DNA of 55,870 nt from Candidatus Delongbacteria bacterium (GCA_016937995.1 JAFGVM010000005.1:1-55870); one strand, 5' to 3'; shown: positions 26,643 through 34,689, counted from the first letter of the stretch. A program made the numbers and translations. Notes: generated by a model from the sequence alone, not told the origin.

Positions 26643-27209
26643 ATGTTACATGAACAGGTTCAAATACTTCTTTTAAATATTGTACGTAAATACATTATTG
26701 CGGCAGTTAATGGTAAAGACATCAGAGAAGAATTAAAAGCTGAAAGATTACCCGAGGTATTACAGGAAAAATGTGCTACATTCGTTACTTTGACCAAAGG
26801 TGGTCTTCTGAGGGGTTGTATCGGGTCGTTAGTAGCTCATCAATCGTTGCTGGATGATATTCTTGATAATTCATTTAATGCTGCGTTCAGGGACTCAAGA
26901 TTTGCCAAAATAGTTAAAGGTGAAATGAAAGATGTTAAAATAGAGATATCTCTATTATCTGAACGAAAGCAGATAGAATATTATACGTTCAATGATCTGA
27001 AGAAAAAGATCAAACCCAAGGTGCATGGAGTATATCTGACCTATGCAGGGCATTCCGCTACTTTTTTACCTCAGGTATGGGATGAGCTTGTTTCACATGA
27101 AACTTTTTTTGTCCACCTGGCAAAAAAAGCAGGATTATCTCCAGATTTTATATTTCATAAACATCCCAAAATAGAAGTTTACACTGTGGAAAAATTTAAA
27201 GAAGTGTGA
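26643..27209 (+). CDS. AMMECR1 domain protein
   Basis: A 188-residue protein made of one AMMECR1 domain with the signature LRGCIGSL (56-63), followed by DSRF and the C-terminal LPQVWDELVSHETFF segment. AMMECR1-like proteins are widespread in archaea and bacteria, often next to a MEMO-like gene or a radical SAM gene; none is adjacent here. The molecular function is not established. AAAGGA lies before the ATG, 11 bases after the protease gene. Confidence 0.85.
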   Translation: MLHEQVQILLLNIVRKYIIAAVNGKDIREELKAERLPEVLQEKCATFVTLTKGGLLRGCIGSLVAHQSLLDDILDNSFNAAFRDSRFAKIVKGEMKDVKIEISLLSERKQIEYYTFNDLKKKIKPKVHGVYLTYAGHSATFLPQVWDELVSHETFFVHLAKKAGLSPDFIFHKHPKIEVYTVEKFKEV

Positions 27210-27285
27210 ACATTATCTACCGGAGAAATCAAGAACATATATTTCATTATTAAAAATAAAATGGTAACATTCTCATAAAATCGTT

Positions 27286-28569
27286 ATGAAAAAAATCAAA
27301 ATAATAACTTTAGGCTGTGACAAGAATCTTGTTGACAGCGAGATTTTAGCAGGTCAACTTGCAAATAATTACGATGTTTCTCCTGAATTCAATGAGGGAG
27401 AAGCAATAATCGTAAATACCTGTGGTTTTATCGGAGATGCAAAGGAAGAATCAATTAACACTATTTTCAGAGCTGTTGAGCAGAGAGATCTTGGTAAATT
27501 CAACAAAGTATTTATTACAGGTTGTCTGGCTGAAAGATATTATAGGGATTTGAAAAGAGATCTGAAGGAAGTAGACGGAGTTTTTCATTTAAAAGATTTT
27601 CAGGGAATAATAAAAGAACTTATACCTGACTATAAACCCTCAAAGGATCTTTTCAATCAGAGACTTGCGCTTGAAATGGGCCATCTGGCCTATGTTCGTA
27701 TAAGTGATGGCTGTAACCATAACTGCAGCTATTGCGCAATACCTTCTATAAGAGGCAGATATACTTCCAGAGAAATGGAATCGATCTTATCTGAGGTTAA
27801 AATGCTGAAGAAAGCAAATGTCAAAGAGATCATTCTGATCGGACAGGAAGTTTCTTCTTACGGAACTGATCTGTACAAAGAGAACAGATTGATAAAGTTA
27901 CTCTCAGATATCTCAAAGATAGCCGGAAAAGATATGTGGATAAGATTACTCTACACACATCCACCTTTAGTAACAGAAGAATTCATAAAGTTCATTGCAA
28001 AGACTGATAATATTTGTAATTACCTTGATTTCCCGATAGAACATTCCGAAACTGAAATATTAAAAGCGATGTATAGAAAAGATACGAGAGAAGGTTTGCT
28101 GAAAAAGATAGCTTTCATGAGAAAAACCATCCCGAACATAGTATTAAGAACTTCTATTATCACCGGATTCCCTGGAGAAACCAGAAAAGTCTTCAATTCA
28201 ATGCTTAAATTCATTAAAGAGGTAAAATTGGAAAGGCTTGGCGTTTTTGCATATTCACCTGAGGAGGATACCGACGCGTTTGATCTCCCAAACAGAGTTA
28301 CCCGTAAAACAGCTTTGAAAAGAGTCTCAGAGATCATGGATATACAGCAGAAAATATCTTACGAATATAATCAAAAACTTATTGGTAATGTAGAAAAAGT
28401 TCTCATTGACAGGATAGAAGGAAAACAATCTGTTGGAAGAACATTCAGAGATACTCCTGATGTTGACTGTGAAGTACTGATTGAAGGCAGGCTTAAAGTC
28501 GGAGAGTTTTATAATATCAAGATAGTAGATGCGACAGAATTTGACTTATATGGGGAGAGTGTTAATTAA
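27286..28569 (+). CDS. rimO: Ribosomal protein uS12 methylthiotransferase RimO
   Basis: RimO adds a methylthio group to an aspartate of ribosomal protein uS12. The 427-residue protein has the N-terminal UPF0004 domain with three cluster-binding cysteines (C11, C46, C80), the radical SAM motif C143-x3-C147-x2-C150 (CNHNCSYC) and a C-terminal TRAM domain (about 365-427). ITLGCDKNLVDSE at the N-terminus separates RimO from the related MiaB. No ribosome binding site is evident before the ATG. Confidence 0.93.
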   Translation: MKKIKIITLGCDKNLVDSEILAGQLANNYDVSPEFNEGEAIIVNTCGFIGDAKEESINTIFRAVEQRDLGKFNKVFITGCLAERYYRDLKRDLKEVDGVFHLKDFQGIIKELIPDYKPSKDLFNQRLALEMGHLAYVRISDGCNHNCSYCAIPSIRGRYTSREMESILSEVKMLKKANVKEIILIGQEVSSYGTDLYKENRLIKLLSDISKIAGKDMWIRLLYTHPPLVTEEFIKFIAKTDNICNYLDFPIEHSETEILKAMYRKDTREGLLKKIAFMRKTIPNIVLRTSIITGFPGETRKVFNSMLKFIKEVKLERLGVFAYSPEEDTDAFDLPNRVTRKTALKRVSEIMDIQQKISYEYNQKLIGNVEKVLIDRIEGKQSVGRTFRDTPDVDCEVLIEGRLKVGEFYNIKIVDATEFDLYGESVN

Positions 28570-28583
28570 TAATTGTTAATAAA

Positions 28584-28656
28584 ACCGTAGGGGTGTAATT
28601 TAACACCCTAAACCAACGGTGAAAATAAAAAGGGCGTTATGAATAACGCCCCTACA
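28584..28656. repeat. Pair of facing GTAGGGG hairpin repeats
   Basis: Two elements face each other: GTAGGGGTGT ... ACACCC (28588-28606) on the plus strand and, on the minus strand, GTAGGGGCGTTA ... TAACGCCC (28654-28632). The second also acts as the terminator of the minus-strand lipoprotein gene. ACCGT (28584-28588) and ACGGT (28616-28620) give an outer pairing around the first. Confidence 0.6.
28622..28651 (-). terminator. Terminator of the small lipoprotein gene, made from a repeat hairpin
   Basis: On the minus strand GGGCGTTA, loop TTCA and TAACGCCC form an 8-bp stem followed by TTTTTATTTTC. It starts about 20 bases after the stop codon. Stem and lead-in match the terminator at 7231-7262. 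Confidence 0.8.
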
Positions 28657-28672
28657 ATTACCAACAAATATT

Positions 28673-29014
28673 TTACGGTTTGTTCTTTATCTTCAGTACC
28701 TTATCACCTTTAGCAGTGATAAGAACTCTGTCTCCAACGTAATAAAGATCTCGGCTGAGATATTCAAAGACTTCTCCAGTCTCTGCTCTAAGATTCAGTT
28801 TGAATCCTTCCCAGGTAATTATATCACCGGCAATATTACCTTCTACGACTTTAGGTCCTTCCTTATATTCACCTACAAGAACACCTTTCTGTCCGACCAC
28901 TTCACCAACATAAGTTCTGGTGGGTACTTCTTTCTTTACAGGTGCACTGGCACATCCCCAGAAGATAGTGAATAGGAATGTTAAGAGAACAGCCAATTTT
29001 AAAGATTTCTTCAT
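28673..29014 (-). CDS. Small lipoprotein of unknown function
   Basis: A 113-residue protein with a lipoprotein signal peptide: hydrophobic segment from about 7, then FWGC with Cys21 as the lipidated residue. The mature part is about 90 residues with beta-strand character (RTYVGEVVGQKGVLVGEY, LYYVGDRVLITAKGDKVLKI). I do not recognise a family. GAGGAGA lies close before the ATG, a promoter-like pair of boxes lies at 29057-29087, and a terminator follows, so it is probably expressed alone and well. Confidence 0.7.
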   Translation of the reverse strand: MKKSLKLAVLLTFLFTIFWGCASAPVKKEVPTRTYVGEVVGQKGVLVGEYKEGPKVVEGNIAGDIITWEGFKLNLRAETGEVFEYLSRDLYYVGDRVLITAKGDKVLKIKNKP

Positions 29015-29056
29015 GATGTATCTCCTCTACTTATTTTACTTAATTTGATCGTCAAC

Positions 29057-29087
29057 ATAAATTATGTTCTATCAACAATTAAAACAA
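29057..29087 (-). promoter_or_regulatory. Possible promoter of the small lipoprotein gene
   Basis: On the minus strand TTG (29087-29085), 20 bases, then TAATTTAT (29064-29057). The spacing is the same as at rpsU and ompP1, and the box matches the one upstream of the 34690 gene exactly. Confidence 0.35.
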
Positions 29088-29161
29088 CATAAAAATGATT
29101 AATTTTGCTATTATATTTCTTTCTTAATATATTGCAACAGATAATAAAAACAGGAAATAAA

Positions 29162-30139
29162 ATGTTCGTTGATTTTGTAAATATTAGCATTCGTTCAGGC
29201 AATGGCGGTAAAGGAAAGGTAGCTTTCAGGAAAGAAAAATTTGTTGCTAAAGGTAATCCGAACGGTGGTGACGGTGGAAAAGGTGGAGATATTATTTTTA
29301 TCGGTGATGTAAACTTGAATACTTTGCTTGATTTTACATTACACAGACAATTTTTTGCAGAAAATGGGCAAAACGGTGGTCTTAATAATATGACAGGTAA
29401 GGATGGAAAAAGCATTACAATTAAAGTACCGCTAGGAACGGTGGTGAAAGATAAAACTACCGGCGAGATATTATTGGATATTTCTGAGGATGGAATACCT
29501 CTTAAACTTTTACATGGAGGTAAAGGCGGAAAGGGTAATTTCCATTTTAAAACTTCAACTAATCAGGCACCAACATATGCTCAGCCGGGTTTGCCGGGTC
29601 AGGAAATTGATGTTAATTTAGAATTAAAAGTTCTAGCAGATGTAGGTCTGGTCGGTTATCCAAATGCAGGAAAGTCAACTTTACTGTCTGTTCTATCCAA
29701 TGCTAGACCTAAAATCGCTGATTATCCGTTCACTACTCTTGTTCCGAATTTAGGTATAGTTAAATACGGTAATTATAAAAGTTTTGTTATGGCTGATATA
29801 CCAGGACTTATTGAAGGAGCGAGTCATGGAAAAGGCTTGGGTCATCAATTTTTAAGGCATGTGGAGAGGACAAGAGTATTAGTTTATCTGATCAGCACTG
29901 AATCAGAAGATTTTGAAAAAGATTTTGATATACTTCAGAATGAATTATTCGTATATGATGAAAAAATGAAAGACAAGCCAGTGATAAAAGTATTGACAAA
30001 GACTGATCTGCTTACTGAGGAAGTGGATCGTAGTTTCTTTGATATCTGTATATCCTCATTCAGCTATGAAGGATTAGAAGATCTGAAATTGATGATCGCG
30101 GAGAAAATAAAAGTACTTGATACCCCGTTGGATTTTTAA
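29162..30139 (+). CDS. obg: GTPase Obg
   Basis: Obg (CgtA) is a GTPase needed for late 50S ribosome assembly. The 325-residue protein starts MFVDFVNISIRSGNGGKG, the usual Gly-rich Obg fold opening (about 1-155), followed by the G domain with G1 GYPNAGKST (164-172), G3 DIPGLIEGA and G4 TKTD. There is no long C-terminal extension. The frame is open upstream to 29105, but the ATG at 29162 has ACAGGAAAT before it and matches the family start. A terminator follows. Confidence 0.94.
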   Translation: MFVDFVNISIRSGNGGKGKVAFRKEKFVAKGNPNGGDGGKGGDIIFIGDVNLNTLLDFTLHRQFFAENGQNGGLNNMTGKDGKSITIKVPLGTVVKDKTTGEILLDISEDGIPLKLLHGGKGGKGNFHFKTSTNQAPTYAQPGLPGQEIDVNLELKVLADVGLVGYPNAGKSTLLSVLSNARPKIADYPFTTLVPNLGIVKYGNYKSFVMADIPGLIEGASHGKGLGHQFLRHVERTRVLVYLISTESEDFEKDFDILQNELFVYDEKMKDKPVIKVLTKTDLLTEEVDRSFFDICISSFSYEGLEDLKLMIAEKIKVLDTPLDF

Positions 30140-30170
30140 AATAAAGAAAAAAATATAGAAGTTTTTTATT

Positions 30171-30201
30171 AAAAGGTCATTATTTGACCTTTTGTTTTTT
30201 G
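30171..30201 (+). terminator. Intrinsic terminator of obg
   Basis: AAAAGGTCA, loop TTATT and TGACCTTTT form a perfect 9-bp stem followed by GTTTTTTG. It starts 31 bases after the obg stop codon. Confidence 0.85.
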
Positions 30202-30244
30202 TATTTTACCTGAATAAATTAAAATATAAAAAATGGGGATAATA

Positions 30245-31360
30245 ATGAGCAGAAAATTAAGAGAAATATTCAGACTTGAAAAAGTTAAGCATCTTACTCC
30301 GGTCTCAATAAAAGCATTGCTGACCTATAATGAGACAGCTGAAGAATGTAAGTATCTTTCTGATGAAGAACTGATAAAATCAGGTGTAAGCAAATCAGGA
30401 AGAAAAAATCTTAGGAATATTATTTTTGACGACATGGTCCTGGATGAACAATTCGAAATTTTAGAAAAACATGGGAAAGTAAAAATCATCACATATTTTG
30501 ATGATGAGTATCCCAAAAATCTTAGAAATATTTTCGATCCTCCACTTTATCTATATTTTAATGGAGAACCCTCAGAGAAAGATGATATTTCGATATCAAT
30601 TGTAGGTTCAAGGACTTTATCAAGGACAGGAATTCAAACAATTAAAAAATTATCCCGGGAATTAGCATCCGAGGGATTTGTCATAATAAGCGGTTTGGCA
30701 ATGGGAGCAGATACAGTGGCACATATTGGAGCAATAGAAGCAAATGGCAGAACTGTTGCTGTACTTGGTTCAGGTTTAGATAAAGATGTAAATGTATGCA
30801 GTAGAAGTACAAGAAGGAAGATAATTGAAACCGGGGGGGCAGTAATATCTCCTTTCAAATTAGGTGTTGACGGTACTGTATATACTTTTCCTGCAAGAAA
30901 TAGAATTATCAGCGGGATGAGTTTAGGTGTGGTCATTGGTGAGGCAAAAATGAAATCCGGATCATTGATTACAGCTTCATTCGGGTTGGAGCAGGGAAGA
31001 GAAGTATTTGCATTGCCGAATTTAATCTATAAAGAACAATTTGAAGGCAGTAATAATTTAATAAAGACCGGTCAGGCTAAATTAGTAATGGGGGTTCAGG
31101 ATATTATAGATGAAATGCCAGAATATGTCCAGAATCTTCTTTCTAATTCTGCAAAAAAAGTAGAAGATAATATTGTGCAATTCGGTGACAAACTGGAGGA
31201 AAAAATATACAGGAGCCTGATAAAAAATAAAATGAATATTGATGAATTAAGTGAGAGATTAGCTTTAGATACAGGTACTTTGATGAGCAAATTATTAATT
31301 CTGGAGTTGAATGGACTTATCCTTCGTGAGCCGAATAATTATTTTTGTATTAATCGCTGA
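30245..31360 (+). CDS. dprA: DprA/Smf-like DNA processing protein, divergent
   Basis: DprA protects incoming single-stranded DNA and loads RecA during transformation. The 371-residue protein has an N-terminal helical region, the Rossmann-like DprA core (SIVGSR, IISGLAMGADTVAH, VAVLGSGLD, FPARNRIISGMS, SGSLITASF) and a C-terminal winged-helix-like tail. It differs from most DprA at three conserved places: the YPxxN motif after GLD is replaced by a basic stretch (CSRSTRRK), the SExP motif by SPF, and the Pro-Gly after VFAxP by Pro-Asn. An ATG at 30233 is in frame, but the ATG at 30245 has GGGGAT before it. No competence genes are nearby. Confidence 0.8.
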   Translation: MSRKLREIFRLEKVKHLTPVSIKALLTYNETAEECKYLSDEELIKSGVSKSGRKNLRNIIFDDMVLDEQFEILEKHGKVKIITYFDDEYPKNLRNIFDPPLYLYFNGEPSEKDDISISIVGSRTLSRTGIQTIKKLSRELASEGFVIISGLAMGADTVAHIGAIEANGRTVAVLGSGLDKDVNVCSRSTRRKIIETGGAVISPFKLGVDGTVYTFPARNRIISGMSLGVVIGEAKMKSGSLITASFGLEQGREVFALPNLIYKEQFEGSNNLIKTGQAKLVMGVQDIIDEMPEYVQNLLSNSAKKVEDNIVQFGDKLEEKIYRSLIKNKMNIDELSERLALDTGTLMSKLLILELNGLILREPNNYFCINR

Positions 31361-31516
31361 TCACTTTTGTTGTGTTAGCTTACAGTTACAGAAAAAGCTT
31401 ACACAATTGACTCAGAGTATTCTTTAAGATAGAAACTTTATAAAATCTTACCTTGAAAAAATTTAATAAAGAGGGTATACTTATACTGATCTAAGATGTT
31501 TATAAAGGGTATTAGC

Positions 31517-32191
31517 ATGAGTAAAGCAATAGTATTACTGTCAGGAGGTTTGGATTCTACTACTTGTCTTGCAATAGCGTGCTCAAAATTTGACGAGGTA
31601 CATACTGTTTCTTTTGATTATGGACAAAAACACAGTTTTGAGCTTGAATTGGCCGAGTTTAATTCCAAAAGATTTAATGCAAAAGTTCATAAAGTCGCTA
31701 AACTGGATCCTGCATTTTTTAAGAATTCTTCTCTCACTAATACTGATATGACAGTTCAGAAAGATTCATTGAACTTAGATATGATACCTGACACATATGT
31801 TCCGGCAAGGAATACTGTTTTTCTAAGCTATGCTTTAGCTTATGCTGAATCTATTAAGTGTTCAAATATTTTCATAGGTGTCAATAGCGTTGATTATTCA
31901 GGTTATCCTGACTGTAGACCTGAATATATAGAAGCTTTTGAAATAATGTCGAACTTAGCCATAAAAGAATCTGTAGAAGGTAACTTGACCATAAAGATCG
32001 AGACTCCATTGATCGATATGTCTAAATCCGAAATAATAAAAATAGGTAAATCGTTAAATGTAGATTATTCAAAAACTTTATCTTGCTATGATCCAGAAAA
32101 TGGAAAAGCATGCGGACATTGTGACAGCTGTTTACTGAGAAAAAATGGATTTGAACAAGCTGGAATAGCTGATGAAACTCAATATGTATAA
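31517..32191 (+). CDS. queC: 7-cyano-7-deazaguanine synthase
   Basis: QueC makes preQ0, the precursor of queuosine in tRNA, from 7-carboxy-7-deazaguanine. The 224-residue protein has the ATP-pyrophosphatase loop SGGLDST (9-15) and the four-cysteine zinc site near the C-terminus (SCYDPENGKACGHCDSC). An upstream ATG at 31496 would add MFIKGIS, but the ATG at 31517 gives the family start MSKAIVLLSGG and has AGGG in place. No other queuosine gene is in the window, and I found no preQ1 riboswitch upstream. Confidence 0.92.
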   Translation: MSKAIVLLSGGLDSTTCLAIACSKFDEVHTVSFDYGQKHSFELELAEFNSKRFNAKVHKVAKLDPAFFKNSSLTNTDMTVQKDSLNLDMIPDTYVPARNTVFLSYALAYAESIKCSNIFIGVNSVDYSGYPDCRPEYIEAFEIMSNLAIKESVEGNLTIKIETPLIDMSKSEIIKIGKSLNVDYSKTLSCYDPENGKACGHCDSCLLRKNGFEQAGIADETQYV

Positions 32192-32214
32192 ATTTTAATT
32201 AAATAACGGATATT

Positions 32215-33216
32215 ATGAAAGTTAGAATAATAATATTAATTACTATAATTTTTACTTCTAATACACTACTATCAAAGTATAAAAATGTTGAGAATATAGG
32301 ACCTGACAGTTTGAGGAATTATATTCCAAATAATAAATACACTTCATTACTCAACTTTAAGAGTGAGTTTAAATCAAGGTTCAAGGATTATAATAATGTA
32401 ATGCTGGTCGATCTGACACATCAGCAGATATTATATGAAGAAAATGGATATGAGATGTGTGAAATAGCATCTCTTACTAAAATGATGTCTATTTTATTGG
32501 TGCTGGAGGAGATCAAATCAGGTAAGTTGTCGTATGATGATACTTTACAAGCTTCAACTAAAGCTTCGAAAATAGGTGGATCTCAAATATTCTTAAGAGA
32601 ATATGAACGTATGAGGGTAGAGGACCTTCTTAAGGCTGTTGTGATAAAATCAGCAAATGATGCTACATTTACTTTTGCGGAAAAGATAGGTGGTGAAAAA
32701 AAGGTTGACGGCTTTGTAGAAATGATGAATATGAGAGCTAAAGAAATTGGGATGATGAATACATATTTTTATTATCCTCACGGACTGCCACCGACATGGC
32801 AGGAAAGAAAAAAAGAGAAAGTTCGCGGTAATAGATCAACTTGTTATGATTTAATTTTATTAGCGGAAGAAATGCTAAAATATCCTAAACTTATAGAATT
32901 AAGTTCTACTTGGTTGGATTATATTCGGGATGAGCCGGGTAAAAAGAAATTTATGTTGCGAAATACAAGCAGATTAATAAAAGATTATCCTTATTTTGAT
33001 GGTTTGAAAACAGGGTTCTATGATAAAGCCGGATTTAACATAGTTGCCACTGCAAAGAAAGATGGTGTAAGATTGGTTGCAGTTGTTCTTGGGACCAGAT
33101 CTATGAAAGGTAGAGATAAATTTGTAAATAAACTTGTTACCTGGGGTTTTGATCAGGTAATTGATGAAGAGGCAGAGGAAGCAGCATTCCAAGAAGATAT
33201 AAAACCAGATCATTAA
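32215..33216 (+). CDS. D-alanyl-D-alanine carboxypeptidase (S11, PBP5-like)
   Basis: A 333-residue exported penicillin-binding protein that trims the last D-alanine from peptidoglycan stem peptides. All three active-site motifs are present: S86-LTK89 (IASLTKMM), SAN (146-148, IKSANDA) and KTG near residue 265 (GLKTGFYDKAGF). A signal peptide covers about residues 1-20. The protein ends soon after the catalytic domain; the second PBP5 domain and membrane-anchor helix are missing, so it is probably soluble in the periplasm. The GTCAT hairpin after it may end the transcript. Confidence 0.9.
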   Translation: MKVRIIILITIIFTSNTLLSKYKNVENIGPDSLRNYIPNNKYTSLLNFKSEFKSRFKDYNNVMLVDLTHQQILYEENGYEMCEIASLTKMMSILLVLEEIKSGKLSYDDTLQASTKASKIGGSQIFLREYERMRVEDLLKAVVIKSANDATFTFAEKIGGEKKVDGFVEMMNMRAKEIGMMNTYFYYPHGLPPTWQERKKEKVRGNRSTCYDLILLAEEMLKYPKLIELSSTWLDYIRDEPGKKKFMLRNTSRLIKDYPYFDGLKTGFYDKAGFNIVATAKKDGVRLVAVVLGTRSMKGRDKFVNKLVTWGFDQVIDEEAEEAAFQEDIKPDH

Positions 33217-33220
33217 ACTT

Positions 33221-33260
33221 ATTTTGTCATTCTCGTGCTTGACACGGGAATCTGTTTTTT
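33221..33260 (+). repeat. GTCAT hairpin repeat, left of the GIY-YIG gene; possible terminator
   Basis: ATTTTGTCAT, arm TCTCGTG, loop CTTGA, arm CACGGGA, then ATCT. The arms pair with one wobble. A T-run (TGTTTTTTAT) follows, so it can also stop transcription after the carboxypeptidase gene. An inverted copy lies at 33567-33599. Confidence 0.75.
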
Positions 33261-33262
33261 AT

Positions 33263-33558
33263 ATGAATAATCAGTATTTTATATATATATTTTGTCTAAT
33301 AAGAAATATGGTGTTTTATATGTTGGAGTTACTTCTGATTTGGTAAAAAGAGTATATCAGCATAAATCAAAATTGATCGAGGGATTTACATCAAGATATA
33401 GTATTGATAAGCTCGTATATTATGAGTATTGTAATGATGTAAAATCAGCTATACAAAGGGAAAAGAATATAAAAAAGTATTTAAGACAGTGGAAAATAGA
33501 TTTGATAGAAAAAGCTAATCCAGAATGGAATGATTTATATTCAGAAATTGTTACTTGA
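33263..33558 (+). pseudogene. GIY-YIG nuclease family gene, frameshifted at an AT tract
   Basis: The frame from the TTG at 33292 encodes most of a small single-domain GIY-YIG nuclease (COG2827 type): KYGVLYVGVTSDLVKRVYQH, then EYCNDVKSAIQREKNIKKYL with the conserved catalytic-domain Glu. The expected N-terminus is present but in another frame: the ATG at 33263 reads MNNQYFIYI, then runs off frame at the dinucleotide tract 33281-33290. Removing one AT unit joins the two as NQYFIYILSNKKYGVLYVG, a normal family N-terminus. The catalytic Tyr of the first motif is therefore lost in the current state. The gene may be dead or switched off by slippage. It is bracketed by inverted GTCAT hairpins. Confidence 0.75.
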
Positions 33559-33566
33559 AGAGCTTT

Positions 33567-33599
33567 AGATCTCCGGATCAAGTCCGAAGATGACAAAAT
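33567..33599 (-). repeat. GTCAT hairpin repeat, right of the GIY-YIG gene
   Basis: On the minus strand: ATTTTGTCAT, arm CTTCGGA, loop CTTGA, arm TCCGGAG, then ATCT. Ends and loop are identical to the copy at 33221-33254, while both arms differ and still pair. Confidence 0.75.
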
Positions 33600-33605
33600 G
33601 ATTAT

Positions 33606-34511
33606 TTAAGTTTTACTTCCCTGATACAAACCATGATGATCCATATATTCTTTAAAAATATTTTTAAACTGTTCGGTAGAAATACCCCATTTTGGAGCGA
33701 TCAGCTCATTCGAATGAGCTCTGGAAAGTAATCTTTGGATCACTATATCTTTTTTTAAATAACTTAGTGAATTACAAAACAATTCTAAATATTTTTCAAG
33801 TGTTAATGGGTTATATGAACCACTTGAATATAAATTTGTAAGTTCTGTATTATTTAAAACTTGCAAATGATGAAATTTTAGATAATCCGGTTTTACCTCA
33901 TTGATCTTTTTCATTGAAGAATAGATCATTGAATCAGTCTCATTTGGAAGACCAATGATCATATGAATACCAATTTTAAAATCTGTATTTTCTCTGATCA
34001 AATTGTAAGCATTCATAAATTCCTGGAATGTATGACCTCTCTTAATATCAGATAAAGTTGAATCATGGATAGATTGGAGACCAAGTTCCAGCCACACCGG
34101 CTTATTATTTGAAGCTTTTTTTAGCATTTCCAAAATTCCAATACTGACATTATCAGGTCTTGTGGATATAGCTAAGACCTTAATGTTTTCAGGATTCATC
34201 GCCTCTGAAAAAGATTTAAATAAATATTCTATATTGCCAAATGTTGAAGTATTATCCTGGAAGTATGCAATAAATTTATCGGTTTGATATTTTTTTTTCA
34301 AATATGGTAATGCGTCGTCGATCTGTTCTTTCACTGTGAATAATTTCTTAGATGTATGAGGAAGGAAAGATGTCTGATTGCAATAAATACATGGTGGGTC
34401 ATTTGGACAAGGAGTATGAAGTGTAAGGCCGATCTTTCCGTATTTCTCTCCAAATGTCTTTTTTAGGTATGAAATAAAGTCTGTGTAATAATATCTTTCA
34501 TTTTTTTTCAT
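33606..34511 (-). CDS. Radical SAM protein (YhcC/TIGR01212-like)
   Basis: A 301-residue radical SAM enzyme similar to the YhcC family, whose reaction is not known. The [4Fe-4S] cysteines are C35, C41 and C44 (CPNDPPCIYC), a shortened version of the longer Cys spacing in YhcC. Other family hallmarks follow: FIAYFQDNTSTFGN, ISTRPDNVS, WLELGLQSIHDSTLSDIKRG and KIGIHMIIGLPNET. The C-terminal 70 residues contain VIQRLLSRAHSNELIAPKWG. The gene runs against its neighbours; the gap to the next gene (34512-34689) must hold divergent promoters. Confidence 0.83.
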   Translation of the reverse strand: MKKNERYYYTDFISYLKKTFGEKYGKIGLTLHTPCPNDPPCIYCNQTSFLPHTSKKLFTVKEQIDDALPYLKKKYQTDKFIAYFQDNTSTFGNIEYLFKSFSEAMNPENIKVLAISTRPDNVSIGILEMLKKASNNKPVWLELGLQSIHDSTLSDIKRGHTFQEFMNAYNLIRENTDFKIGIHMIIGLPNETDSMIYSSMKKINEVKPDYLKFHHLQVLNNTELTNLYSSGSYNPLTLEKYLELFCNSLSYLKKDIVIQRLLSRAHSNELIAPKWGISTEQFKNIFKEYMDHHGLYQGSKT

Positions 34512-34617
34512 GTTTGAAATATATGAAAGAAATTAATAATTTCCACATATATCACGTTTATTTCGAATCATTTAAAAAAAATACTGAAAATGGACTTTTG
34601 CAGAAGTTTTTATCTAC

Positions 34618-34648
34618 TTGCAATTCATTCTTATATATCATAATTTAT
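34618..34648 (+). promoter_or_regulatory. Possible promoter upstream of the phosphodiesterase gene
   Basis: TTG (34618-34620), 20 bases, then TAATTTAT (34641-34648), 41 bases before the start codon. Same spacing as the rpsU and ompP1 promoters and the same box as upstream of the lipoprotein gene. Confidence 0.35.
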
Positions 34649-34689
34649 ATAGCTTATAGTGTCATAGACTATTAATAGGTGTTCCTAGT

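Noticed and set aside
31361-31516. preQ1 riboswitch upstream of queC
   Set aside because: The leader lacks the C-rich loop and A-rich tail pairing expected of preQ1-I or preQ1-II.
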